Part shown: one piece after another, positions 25,384-34,282 of the stretch
How the letters are laid out: each line of letters begins with the position of its first letter
Numbering within the stretch: the first letter of the stretch is position 1
Assembly: GCA_002499945.1 (NCBI GenBank)
Contig: DKYP01000067.1
Coordinates: 1 to 53,118, forward strand
Reading direction: 5' to 3'
Length of the DNA stretch: 53,118 nucleotides
Source of the DNA: Lachnoclostridium sp. UBA7097
GTDB taxonomy: Bacteria > Bacillota > Clostridia > Lachnospirales > Lachnospiraceae
Notes under the pieces: model-generated
Seen by the model: the letters and a program-made list of their open reading frames with translations, nothing else
The model's database searches: none
Told to the model about the DNA's origin: nothing
Program-made: the position numbers and the translations under genes

Positions 25384-26630
25384 TGTTTAGTTTTATAAAA
25401 AAACTTGCACAAGGAAACAGGGAATACATAAAGTTTGACAAAGCAGTCCTAAAAGAAAGCGGGAAAGACTTTGCAAATCCGGGCAGGGGATGGTACCGCA
25501 TTTATACATTCAGGCTTGAAAATATGGATTATAATGAACCAGACTGGCTTTATTATGATGATAATGAAACACTTGCCCTGGTTTTAATTGATATCAGTGC
25601 ATACAGCAGTAAAAATATAGACAGTGCTGCACTAGAGTTTTTCAGTTATATCCTTGGCAAATTCAAGGAAAAGGGCAAAGAAATAATTCTCCGCATTGTG
25701 TATGATACAGAAGGAAAAGGAATGGCAAAAGAACCATCACTTTTTTCACAGGTAACAATACATATGCAGCAGCTTGGGGGCATTATAAAAGAACATGCAG
25801 GCAGCATATTTTTATACCAGGGGCTTTTTATTGGAAGCTGGGGCGAAATGCATACATCAAAATTCCTTTCAGGTGACAAATTAAAAATACTTTATGCAAA
25901 TTGGAAGCAGGCAACAGAAAACAGTGTAAAAATAACATTAAGGACACCTGTACAGGCAAGGATTGTAACGGGCAGTACAAGTAACAATGAAAACATTGGC
26001 ATATTTGATGATGCCATATTTGCATCACCAACACACCTTGGCACATTTACAGACCTTGAAAAAGAGCTGGGGTTTATACAGAAAACATCAGAAAAAATCC
26101 CATGCGGCGGAGAGGCAGTAGCAGGGGAAGCCCTTCCATCACCAGATGAAACTATTAAACTATTAAGGGACATGAATATAAGTTACCTTAACTGCATACA
26201 TGATAAAAAAATATTGGATTACTGGAAAGAACAGCCACTGGAAGGTTATGGAAACCTTTATTCATATATAAGCATGCATCTTGGCTACCGCATAACAGTA
26301 AAAGATATAAAACTTTATAAACATGGAAATGCTGGAAACATCTGTATAAAAATTATAATGGAAAACAGCGGGTTTTCATGTATTTACTATGAAACAGTGC
26401 TTAAACTGGCTATTGAAGGACCAGATGGAAATATATATAAAAAAGAGCTTCCCTTTGATGCAGGGAAGCTAAAAGCTGGAAGCAGGACAGAAGCCGTTTT
26501 TGAGCATACTGGCAACATAAAAAAAGGAAGCCGTTTATATGTGGAACTTATAAGGAAACAAGATAGAAAACATATACAATTTGATAATGAAGGAAGTACA
26601 GAAAAGGTATTTCTTGGAACCTTCCAGTAA
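25383..26630 (+). CDS. DUF4832/DUF4874 protein, cytosolic form
   Basis: A 415-residue protein with a glycoside-hydrolase-like barrel. FANPGRGWYRIYTF at the start is typical of DUF4874, GLFIGSWGEMHTSKF carries a glutamate in the place where retaining hydrolases have the acid/base, and a C-terminal beta domain (from about 295) fits DUF4832. No signal peptide or anchor is seen. It starts in a TAATG overlap with the GT2 gene and is the last gene of the operon. A membrane-anchored paralogue is encoded convergently 2 bases away. A role in processing the polymer is inferred; activity has not been assigned for this family. Confidence 0.72.
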   Translation: MFSFIKKLAQGNREYIKFDKAVLKESGKDFANPGRGWYRIYTFRLENMDYNEPDWLYYDDNETLALVLIDISAYSSKNIDSAALEFFSYILGKFKEKGKEIILRIVYDTEGKGMAKEPSLFSQVTIHMQQLGGIIKEHAGSIFLYQGLFIGSWGEMHTSKFLSGDKLKILYANWKQATENSVKITLRTPVQARIVTGSTSNNENIGIFDDAIFASPTHLGTFTDLEKELGFIQKTSEKIPCGGEAVAGEALPSPDETIKLLRDMNISYLNCIHDKKILDYWKEQPLEGYGNLYSYISMHLGYRITVKDIKLYKHGNAGNICIKIIMENSGFSCIYYETVLKLAIEGPDGNIYKKELPFDAGKLKAGSRTEAVFEHTGNIKKGSRLYVELIRKQDRKHIQFDNEGSTEKVFLGTFQ

Positions 26631-26632
26631 AA

Positions 26633-27982
26633 TCAATTCCTTGTATAATTAAGCGTACCAGCCAGGTATCCTTCCTTTTCAAGTGGCGTATCTATAGCAT
26701 ATTTAATAATTTCACCTGTTTTGCTGTCAGCTGTATCCAGGTAAATTTTATATATGCCTGGTTCCATATTATGTACATCAAGCGTGGCATCAAGCGTTAT
26801 CTGGAAATTATCTTCTGTTTTACTTACAGGAATTATGGTATAAGACTGGTTTGTTTCCTGGTTTACGCACGTAACAGTATAATCCAGCGGATAATAACAT
26901 GGTGCAAACCCTGTATTTTCAATATAAATGGACAATCTGGCAGTTTCACCGCTATATGGTTCAAATTCCAATGAACTGGAATTTATTATATACCGGAAAC
27001 CAAGGTGGTTTTCTATATATTCATAACCATTACAGCCATTAAAAACATCATCACCATAGTATAAAGAAGATTTCCATTTATCCAGTACAGCAGAATCATA
27101 CATTGAATTAAGGTATGAAACATGCATTTTGCGCAAATCTTTTATTGCATTGCCAATGTCATTAAGCGGGTTGTCTGTTATAACCTCACCGCCATTAGGC
27201 ACTGTAAGGCACAGGCTGTCCTGGAACTTGATTTCACTTTCACGTTCCCCTTCTGCATAAGTACCTGAATCTGATACAGAAGAAAGTATTCCATCATTAA
27301 AAAGCCCGGACCTGTCCGCCACAAGACCACCTGTACCTTCCGTTATAGTGCGCAGCTGTGCAGGAGTACGTACAGCAAGAAATACCAATGGGGCAGAAAC
27401 TTCATAAAGTTTCATTGCAAGCCGGGTTATATCATTATCCGACTGGTAGAAAGAACTATGCATCTCGCCATAACTTCCAGTATAAAGCCCTTGCAGGATA
27501 TATATACTCTTTTCATATTTATTATAGACAGAAGCAGTCTGTTCCATATGTCCAAGGATAATATTTATATCTGCAGGCTCTGTAAGTGAAGCAGTACCAT
27601 TCCAGTCATATAAAAAACGCAGGATTAATTGTTTATTAGTCCCTGCCCATGCAGCAAGAATACTGTCAAGCTGGGAAAGCGCCGCTTCACTTAACGGAAT
27701 ATCTTTATAAAGACATAAATTAACCTGTACCATGGCAAGCCTGTCAGGGATTTCCTGTATATTGCCAGGAAGGATATTACCATCAGGGGCGGTATCAGAA
27801 AGTTTGTATGAATATATCTGGTAAAAGCCACAATAAGGGTTGTTAAGTGCACTGGAAGTTACATTACACTGGTTATGCGTATAATCCAGCGGAAGATAAC
27901 GTAAGTAGTGGTGGAAGGCAAATGCCGCCAGTGCTGCTATTACCATAAATAAAAGTGATATAAATAATTTTTTGGTATGCAT
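26633..27982 (-). CDS. DUF4832/DUF4874 protein, membrane-anchored form
   Basis: A 449-residue paralogue of the convergent gene. It starts with an N-terminal anchor (HTKKLFISLLFMVIAALAAF), so the barrel faces outside. Shared landmarks are LNNPYCGFYQIYSY, GLYTGSYGEMHSSFY and AVRTPAQLRTI, and then NGGEVITDNP. The start is placed at 27982, where CGGAGG precedes ATG on the minus strand; 14 residues of the longer frame are dropped. It is transcribed alone on the minus strand, divergent from the Stealth gene. The outside location makes it the better candidate for trimming the exported glycan. Confidence 0.75.
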   Translation of the reverse strand: MHTKKLFISLLFMVIAALAAFAFHHYLRYLPLDYTHNQCNVTSSALNNPYCGFYQIYSYKLSDTAPDGNILPGNIQEIPDRLAMVQVNLCLYKDIPLSEAALSQLDSILAAWAGTNKQLILRFLYDWNGTASLTEPADINIILGHMEQTASVYNKYEKSIYILQGLYTGSYGEMHSSFYQSDNDITRLAMKLYEVSAPLVFLAVRTPAQLRTITEGTGGLVADRSGLFNDGILSSVSDSGTYAEGERESEIKFQDSLCLTVPNGGEVITDNPLNDIGNAIKDLRKMHVSYLNSMYDSAVLDKWKSSLYYGDDVFNGCNGYEYIENHLGFRYIINSSSLEFEPYSGETARLSIYIENTGFAPCYYPLDYTVTCVNQETNQSYTIIPVSKTEDNFQITLDATLDVHNMEPGIYKIYLDTADSKTGEIIKYAIDTPLEKEGYLAGTLNYTRN

Positions 27983-28011
27983 AAAACCTCCGTTTTTAAA
28001 TAGGTAATGGG

Positions 28012-28050
28012 CTGGCAATTCCAAATGTGCTTCTAATAGACAACTGGAAA
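28012..28050. repeat. Half copy of the palindromic element
   Basis: CTGGCAATTCCAAATGTGC then TTCTAATAGAC closely matches the left end of copy 2 (11525-11555) and the reverse complement of its right end. No second arm or core follows. It lies in the divergent promoter region between 27982 and 28119. Confidence 0.7.
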
Positions 28051-28118
28051 CTATTATAACATTTTATATCCAGAAATTCTATAAATGTATCTGGAAATAA
28101 TAAAAACTGGAGGTAATT

Positions 28119-29123
28119 ATGCCAGAGATAGATTTTGTATTAACATGGGTAGATGGCACAGATAAAGAATGGAGAATGGAAAGGGCACAGTATTCTGGGG
28201 AAGCAGCGGGGGATGACAGGGAGGAACGTTACAGGGACTGGGATATTTTAAGGTACTGGTTCAGGGGTGTAGAAAAGTATGCACCCTGGGTACATAAAAT
28301 ATTTTTTGTAACATGCGGGCATCTGCCGGAATGGCTTGATACTAAAAACCCAAAGCTTGAGGTTACAGAACATAAAAGCTATATACCAAAGGAATTTCTG
28401 CCAACTTTTAATTCACACACTATTGAACTTAATTTCCACAGGATAAAGGGACTGTCGGAACAGTTTGTTTATTTTAATGATGATTTTTTTATAATTAATA
28501 ATACCAGGCAGGAAGATTTTTTTGTAAAAGGGCTTCCCAAGGATATGCTTGCATTACAACCTGTTGTTGCCAATACAGACAATGTTGTTATGCCATATAT
28601 TTATTTAAATAATTCAATGCTTTTAGCGAAGCATTTTGATAAAACCAGCAATATAAAGAAACAGCCAGGCAGTTATTTCCATATAGGATATCCTTTAATG
28701 TACTTTTGCTATAATATGCTTGAACTGGCATTTCCAAGATTTACAGGCTTTTATACGGTGCATGGGCCTTCGCCTTTCCTTAAAAGTACATTTGAAACGG
28801 CATGGCGTAAAGAGGGGGATTTTTTAAGGGAAACATGTATGCATAAGTTCCGGGATAAAGGCGATGTAAGCCAGTATTTTATACGTGAGTGGCAGAAGCT
28901 TTCAGGAAATTTCAAGCCTGCCAATGTCAGAAGGTATTGCAGGTATTTTGAACTTTCAGATAATAACAGCAGGCTTTATAGTGCATTAAGAAAGAAATCC
29001 TGTAAAATGCTTTGTATAAATGATGCTAATACTGCCATAGATTTTAATAAAATCCAACGGGAACTGGTAACATGTTTTAATGAAATATTTCCTGCTAAAT
29101 CTTCTTATGAATTAAATGTATAA
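28119..29123 (+). CDS. Stealth family glycan phosphotransferase
   Basis: A 334-residue Stealth protein. Conserved region 1 is IDFVLTWVDGTD; region 2 runs from DWDILRYWFRGVEKYAPWVHKIFFVTCG to FVYFNDDFF; later regions include GYPLMYFCYN and YTVHGPSPF. The family transfers hexose-1-phosphate from a nucleotide sugar, creating phosphodiester-linked glycans. This suggests that part of the product of the locus is a phosphoglycan. CTGGAGG precedes the ATG. It starts a second block with flippase, nucleotidyltransferase and CotH genes. Confidence 0.9.
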   Translation: MPEIDFVLTWVDGTDKEWRMERAQYSGEAAGDDREERYRDWDILRYWFRGVEKYAPWVHKIFFVTCGHLPEWLDTKNPKLEVTEHKSYIPKEFLPTFNSHTIELNFHRIKGLSEQFVYFNDDFFIINNTRQEDFFVKGLPKDMLALQPVVANTDNVVMPYIYLNNSMLLAKHFDKTSNIKKQPGSYFHIGYPLMYFCYNMLELAFPRFTGFYTVHGPSPFLKSTFETAWRKEGDFLRETCMHKFRDKGDVSQYFIREWQKLSGNFKPANVRRYCRYFELSDNNSRLYSALRKKSCKMLCINDANTAIDFNKIQRELVTCFNEIFPAKSSYELNV

Positions 29124-29179
29124 AGAAATTATAATAATTTATATATGCTATGGCGGGACTGGATAGGAGAGGATTTAAA

Positions 29180-30724
29180 TTGGAAGAGAGAAGCAGGACA
29201 GGTTATTCAGCAATAAATACAAGTGTAGCGCTTTTTGCAAGGATTGTAGCCATTATTGCGGGTTTTGTAACAAGAGTTGTATTTACACATATGCTTAATG
29301 AAAGCTATGTCGGGATAAATGGGCTTTTTAATGATATATTAAATATTTTATCACTTACGGAACTTGGTGCTGGTGCTGCAATTACTTATGCGCTTTATAA
29401 ACCTGTTGCAGATAATGATATTGCAAAACAACAGGCTTTAATGCAGTTATTTAAATGGTTTTACCGTATAACAGCTGCATGTGTGGCAGTTTGTGGTATA
29501 TTAATTATACCATTCCTGGATGTAATTATGAAGAACAAGCCTGATGTAGGGCATCTGGAATTTATATATATGCTGTATCTTGCAAATTCTGTATTGTCGT
29601 ATCTGCTGGTTTATAAGCGTACATTAATTGACGCACACCAGATGGGTTATATTGTACTGGTTTACCAGACAGTGTTTTTATTAATACAGAATGTATGCCA
29701 GATAATAGTTTTAATAACTGCCAGGAATTTTATATTATTTCTTGTGGTACATATTGTGTGTACAATACTTGGAAATATTTTTATTTCAGCAAAGGCAGAC
29801 AGGATGTTCCCATATCTTAAAGATAAAGTAAAGGAGAAGCTGCCAGAGAGTGAGAAGCGCAGTATTTACAGGAATATAAAGGCAATGCTTATGCATAAGG
29901 CAGGCAATGTAGTTGTAAATAATACAGATAATTTGTTGATATCTTCATTTGTAGGTGTGGTGAGTGCCGGGATTTATTCAAACTATTATCTTCTAATTGG
30001 TTCCATAAGGCAGCTGATTGACCAGATTTTCCAAGGGATTACGGCAAGTGTTGGCAATCTTGGGGTAACGGAAGACAGAAACCATATAAAACAGATATTT
30101 GAAACAGCATTTTTTACAGGAAACTGGCTTTATGGATTTGCGGCTATATGCCTTTATGAACTTTCAGGACCATTTATAGAAATCAGTTTTGGCAGTAAAT
30201 ATTTATTTACCAAAGATATTGTGCTGGTTCTATGTATAAATTTTTATATAAACGGGACAAGAAGGGCTGTACTGGTATTCAGGGATTCGTTAGGGCTGTT
30301 TTTTTATGACAGGTACAAGGCTGTAGCGGAAGCTTTATTAAATATTATATTTTCTCTTATATTTGTAAAATATTATGGCACACTTGGGGTTTTTATGGGG
30401 ACTCTTTTAAGTATGGTCCTGGCTTCTGTATGGATTGAACCTTATATTTTATATAAATACCATATAATGCAGCCGTGCACCCTGTTTTTTATAAAATATA
30501 TTGTATATATTATACTTACAGGTATAGTGTGGGCTGTAGCTGATATGGTTTGTGGCCATGTTACAGGGACACCAGTTTTTATCCTTATAATAAGGGCTTT
30601 AATCTGTGTTATTCTTCCAAATGCAGCATTTGCTGTTTTTTACCACAGGACATGGGAACTGGAAGTGCTAAAGGAGAAGGCTGGTATAATAATTAAAAGG
30701 GGGAAGAAAGATGAAGAGGCATGA
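29180..30724 (+). CDS. Wzx-type polysaccharide flippase
   Basis: A polytopic protein of about 514 residues with around 12-14 helices. The N-terminal NTSVALFARIVAIIAGFVTRVVF and AGIYSNYYLLIGSIR are typical of the polysaccharide_synt/MATE-like exporters that flip lipid-linked oligosaccharides. The TTG at 29180 is preceded by AGGAGAGG with a 7-base gap, while the ATG at 29150 has no site, so the TTG start is preferred. It is a second exporter besides PelG, which suggests that the locus makes two glycans or a lipid-linked intermediate. It overlaps the next gene by 14 bases. Confidence 0.88.
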   Translation: MEERSRTGYSAINTSVALFARIVAIIAGFVTRVVFTHMLNESYVGINGLFNDILNILSLTELGAGAAITYALYKPVADNDIAKQQALMQLFKWFYRITAACVAVCGILIIPFLDVIMKNKPDVGHLEFIYMLYLANSVLSYLLVYKRTLIDAHQMGYIVLVYQTVFLLIQNVCQIIVLITARNFILFLVVHIVCTILGNIFISAKADRMFPYLKDKVKEKLPESEKRSIYRNIKAMLMHKAGNVVVNNTDNLLISSFVGVVSAGIYSNYYLLIGSIRQLIDQIFQGITASVGNLGVTEDRNHIKQIFETAFFTGNWLYGFAAICLYELSGPFIEISFGSKYLFTKDIVLVLCINFYINGTRRAVLVFRDSLGLFFYDRYKAVAEALLNIIFSLIFVKYYGTLGVFMGTLLSMVLASVWIEPYILYKYHIMQPCTLFFIKYIVYIILTGIVWAVADMVCGHVTGTPVFILIIRALICVILPNAAFAVFYHRTWELEVLKEKAGIIIKRGKKDEEA

Positions 30725-31916
30725 AAGGTTATTATGCTGCCTGTTAAAATGTACACTTTTAGAAAAGCCCTTTGACATGGAAGGTTATACAGATGATGAA
30801 CTGGATAATGCTGTAAAGGCTGCAATAAAACATAGTGTGTTCCCTCTTTTATATGATGTGTTAAGTAATGCAGGCAGGGGCACAGGTATTCTTGAAAGTG
30901 TATCATTACAGACAGTACAGCAGAGTTACCATCTTCTTTTTCTGTCAAAGTATGTAGTAAACCTGATTTTAAGCAATGGCATTAAGGTTATATTGTTAAA
31001 AGGAAGTAGTACAGCTGCATTGTATCCTGTGCCAGAGTTAAGGAAGTCAGGTGATGTTGACCTTCTTTTTGAGAACAGGCAGGAGGCTGGCAGGGCATGT
31101 ATGGTGTTAAGGAAGGCGGGGTTTAATGTAAAAGAGGAACAGCATGCACACCACCATATTGCATGTATATCGCCTGACGGGATAGATGTGGAGTTGCACA
31201 GTATGCTTGTAGAGCCGTTTGACAGTAACAGGATAAATCATTATCTTGAAAAGGTTAAGGAGGGGATTTTTAAAAATACTTGTACAAAAGACGTCCTTGG
31301 TATTAAACTTCCAGTGTTAAGTGAACCATTCCATGCCTTTTACTTGCTTCTGCATATGTTACAGCATTTCCTGCGTTCAGGTTTTGGGCTAAAGCTTATG
31401 TGTGACTGGGTTGTATTTTGGAACAGGGATATTACTAAAAAGAATAAAGACAAATTCTTAAGGCTTGTAAAAGAAAGTGGTACATATGGCTTTGCAAGGA
31501 TATTGTCACAGGCCTGTGTATATTATCTTGGGCTGGAAAGGGATAAGGTTTCTTTTATACTTGATATGGAAAATAATGATGGCTATGGTATGGACAGTGC
31601 TGGTATATTAGAATTTATGAAGGAGGTGTTTGAAGCAGGGGAGTTTGGCAAATCAAGCCCTGACCGTATGGTGGTATTGCGTGGCAGAGGCATTTTATTG
31701 CCTTTTATAAGGGAATTCCACCACCAGATGAAGTTAACTTACCCTAAAGCAGGAAAGGTAATTTTTATATGGCCTGTATTATGGGTCCTGACATTTGCAG
31801 GGTTTATGCACCGTAATAAAAGCATACGGAATGTGGCAGGAAGTGCAATTATTAAAAAAGCAGTACAAAGAAGTTTTGTTGTGGAGGGAATGAAGCTTTT
31901 TAAGAAAATGAAGTGA
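30711..31916 (+). CDS. Nucleotidyltransferase family protein (NTP_transf_5-like)
   Basis: A 401-residue protein. The segment IKVILLKGSSTAALYP…RKSGDVDLLFENR has the GS and DxD pattern of the minimal nucleotidyltransferase fold, followed by a conserved HHHIACISPDGIDVELH segment. This is the family often annotated as uncharacterised nucleotidyltransferase in polysaccharide and lasso-peptide loci, frequently with a PqqD gene, as here at 11910. The substrate is unknown. AAAAGGGGG precedes the ATG. Confidence 0.75.
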   Translation: MKRHERLLCCLLKCTLLEKPFDMEGYTDDELDNAVKAAIKHSVFPLLYDVLSNAGRGTGILESVSLQTVQQSYHLLFLSKYVVNLILSNGIKVILLKGSSTAALYPVPELRKSGDVDLLFENRQEAGRACMVLRKAGFNVKEEQHAHHHIACISPDGIDVELHSMLVEPFDSNRINHYLEKVKEGIFKNTCTKDVLGIKLPVLSEPFHAFYLLLHMLQHFLRSGFGLKLMCDWVVFWNRDITKKNKDKFLRLVKESGTYGFARILSQACVYYLGLERDKVSFILDMENNDGYGMDSAGILEFMKEVFEAGEFGKSSPDRMVVLRGRGILLPFIREFHHQMKLTYPKAGKVIFIWPVLWVLTFAGFMHRNKSIRNVAGSAIIKKAVQRSFVVEGMKLFKKMK

Positions 31917-31956
31917 AGTGTTTCTGGTAATATAGCCAGATAAAAGGAGAGCGCGT

Positions 31957-34197
31957 ATGGAAAATAAAGCAAAGAAAATTATAATTGTATTGCCTGTGGT
32001 GTTATTTTTTATTTGCAGCAACAGGCAGGAAGCAAGACGGGCGGCAGCACTGGAGCATGGGACAACAGACAGGGTAATTGAAGAAAATATGTTAAAGGAT
32101 ACACCGCCAGCAGATTACCAGATTGATGAATCTATGCAGGGTGATGCAAAGGATGGTATATATAATGGATATTTCCTTAAAGACAGGCTTCAGACTGTAT
32201 CAATTGATATTGATGAGGATAATTTAAATTACCTTTTCCAGAATGCAGAACAGAAACCATCTGTTATGACAAATAGTGTTACAATCGGTGATAAAACTAT
32301 TGGTTATACTGGCCTTAAAACAAAAGGAAATTATACATTAAGCCATACTTTTACAGATAATGCTGGCAGCGACAGGTTTTCTTTTACTATAAATTTTGGC
32401 AAATATGTTAAAAAGAAGAATGGATACAGCAAGAGGCAGAATTTTTATGGCTGTAATAAAATAAGTTTTAATAATTTTTTCTTTGATAAATCCATGATGA
32501 AGGAATATATTGCCATGAAGCTTATGTCTGAAATGGGGGTTCCAGCACCACAGTACGGCCTGGCAAAATTATATATTAATGGCGGGTATTATGGTGTATA
32601 TTTTATGGTGGAAGCATTGGACAGCAGTATTATGGAGCAGTATCTTGGGAAAAATGACAGTGATGTAAGTGATTATATTACAAAGCCTGAAAATACAACG
32701 CTTGAATATGATAATAGCATGGATAAGTTTATAAGAAAAGACGGGACATTTGATTTAAGCCCTGTACTGGTGCAGGATGCAGAGGGAAATTACCAGGCAA
32801 AAGGGAAGTTGAAGGAACACTTATATTTCTGGGAAGATGATACAGATACATTGCAGGACGTTGCCGGGATGCTGCCAGTAGCATTCGGATGGCAGAAAAA
32901 ACTGGCACAGTTAAGCAAAGGGAAGGATTTTGATGGCAAAAAAATTGATGTGGAAAGTGAAGAATACCTGGAACTTCTTTCACAGGTTATAGATGTTGAT
33001 GAGGCATTGAGGTATTTTGCCACACATAGTTTTCTTGTACAAATTGATAATATGTTTGTAGAACAGCACAATATGGGGCTTTATATAGGGACAGACGGCA
33101 AAAGTATGTTTCTTCCATGGGATTATGATTTGTGTTTTGGCTGTTATTACCCAAGTACATCAGAAAGCACAGCAAATATGGATATAGACCTTATGTATAA
33201 GGATAACAGTATTGCATTTAGTATATATGAAGATTCTGGCAGCAAAAAGCCTGTACCTGATTACAGCGGTTTCCCTTTTTTCCAGGTAATTTACCAGAAC
33301 AGCACATTAATGGAAAAGTACCACCAGTATATGATGGACTGTTCTGTAATCTCAGCCCTTGGCGGTGAAACTTCAGATGGCAGGCAATATAAATCCGGCT
33401 GGTTTAGTTCCTGTATTTCTGCTATAGAGGAAGAACTTTTGCAGGCAGCAGGGGAGAAACTCGCAGCTAATGTATACTATCTTAACGGGGCAGCACAGCC
33501 AGATGATGTAGAATTTGCCCTGCCAAATTTAAAGCAGATTATAGCACTCCGTTCCCTTGGTGTAATGCTGCAGGTTGATGGTATAGATGCATTGGCTGGC
33601 GGATATGGCTGCGGGCTTGATGCACTTGGAAATGCAATGCCAGGGCAGGCTTCCAATACTGGGAATATTGCTGTTATAGATGCAGATACAGGTATTTATT
33701 CAATGGCAGACTATGGAGATTCATGGACAAATGAACCCCCTTTATTAACTATAACCGGGATAGAAACTGATGACCCTTTATACCAGCATATAAAAGAATC
33801 CCTGGATATGGCGGCAGGTACTTTCCTTAAAGTAGCTGTAATTATAAATACAGGTAAACCAGAAGGGGAACACAGGCTTTATATACCTGCTGTAAAAGGA
33901 GAGGAAATAAAATCAGTTTATGCTTTTACAGAAGAAAACGGGCTTGAGGAACTTGAAGTAAAGAAAGAAAAAAGTGCATACAGCATATCTTCAGATACTA
34001 ATACATGCCTTGCAATTGTATATAATGGCATTGGAATTAATAATGTGGCAGATAATAATATAAATACAGCAGATAAATCAGGAGAAACAGTACAGGAAGT
34101 GGAAGGACAGTCTTTAAAATGGGTTATGGCAGCTGTAATGGCTGTAGTTATTGTAGCAGCTGCATTAATTATTATGAAGAAGCAGAAGAAAGAATAA
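31957..34197 (+). CDS. cotH: CotH family protein kinase, membrane-anchored
   Basis: A 746-residue protein. It has an N-terminal signal or anchor (IIIVLPVVLFFICS) and a C-terminal transmembrane helix (WVMAAVMAVVIVAAALIIM) with a basic tail. The CotH kinase domain shows FFFDKSMMKEYIAMKLMSEMGVPAP, then LYINGGYYGVYFMVEALD, and FLPWDYDLCFG with the metal-binding Asp. In Bacillus, CotH phosphorylates spore-coat proteins; extracellular homologues phosphorylate other surface targets. About 200 extra C-terminal residues look beta-rich. AAAAGGAGAG precedes the ATG. Location at the end of the exopolysaccharide locus suggests a target in the envelope rather than the spore coat. Confidence 0.86.
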   Translation: MENKAKKIIIVLPVVLFFICSNRQEARRAAALEHGTTDRVIEENMLKDTPPADYQIDESMQGDAKDGIYNGYFLKDRLQTVSIDIDEDNLNYLFQNAEQKPSVMTNSVTIGDKTIGYTGLKTKGNYTLSHTFTDNAGSDRFSFTINFGKYVKKKNGYSKRQNFYGCNKISFNNFFFDKSMMKEYIAMKLMSEMGVPAPQYGLAKLYINGGYYGVYFMVEALDSSIMEQYLGKNDSDVSDYITKPENTTLEYDNSMDKFIRKDGTFDLSPVLVQDAEGNYQAKGKLKEHLYFWEDDTDTLQDVAGMLPVAFGWQKKLAQLSKGKDFDGKKIDVESEEYLELLSQVIDVDEALRYFATHSFLVQIDNMFVEQHNMGLYIGTDGKSMFLPWDYDLCFGCYYPSTSESTANMDIDLMYKDNSIAFSIYEDSGSKKPVPDYSGFPFFQVIYQNSTLMEKYHQYMMDCSVISALGGETSDGRQYKSGWFSSCISAIEEELLQAAGEKLAANVYYLNGAAQPDDVEFALPNLKQIIALRSLGVMLQVDGIDALAGGYGCGLDALGNAMPGQASNTGNIAVIDADTGIYSMADYGDSWTNEPPLLTITGIETDDPLYQHIKESLDMAAGTFLKVAVIINTGKPEGEHRLYIPAVKGEEIKSVYAFTEENGLEELEVKKEKSAYSISSDTNTCLAIVYNGIGINNVADNNINTADKSGETVQEVEGQSLKWVMAAVMAVVIVAAALIIMKKQKKE

Positions 34198-34235
34198 ATG
34201 ATTTTTACAAACTTTTTTCAGGTTTGTGTTAATAT

Positions 34236-34272
34236 CCTTTCATTAGCTATTAAATATACAGTAAATGAAAGG
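34236..34272. promoter_or_regulatory. Inverted repeat over the ribosome site of the HTH gene
   Basis: CCTTTCATT at 34236-34244 is the exact reverse complement of AATGAAAGG at 34264-34272. The right arm overlaps the AAAGGGG ribosome site, so it could be an operator or an RBS-masking hairpin. Confidence 0.5.
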
Positions 34273-34282
34273 GGAGTTTTTA

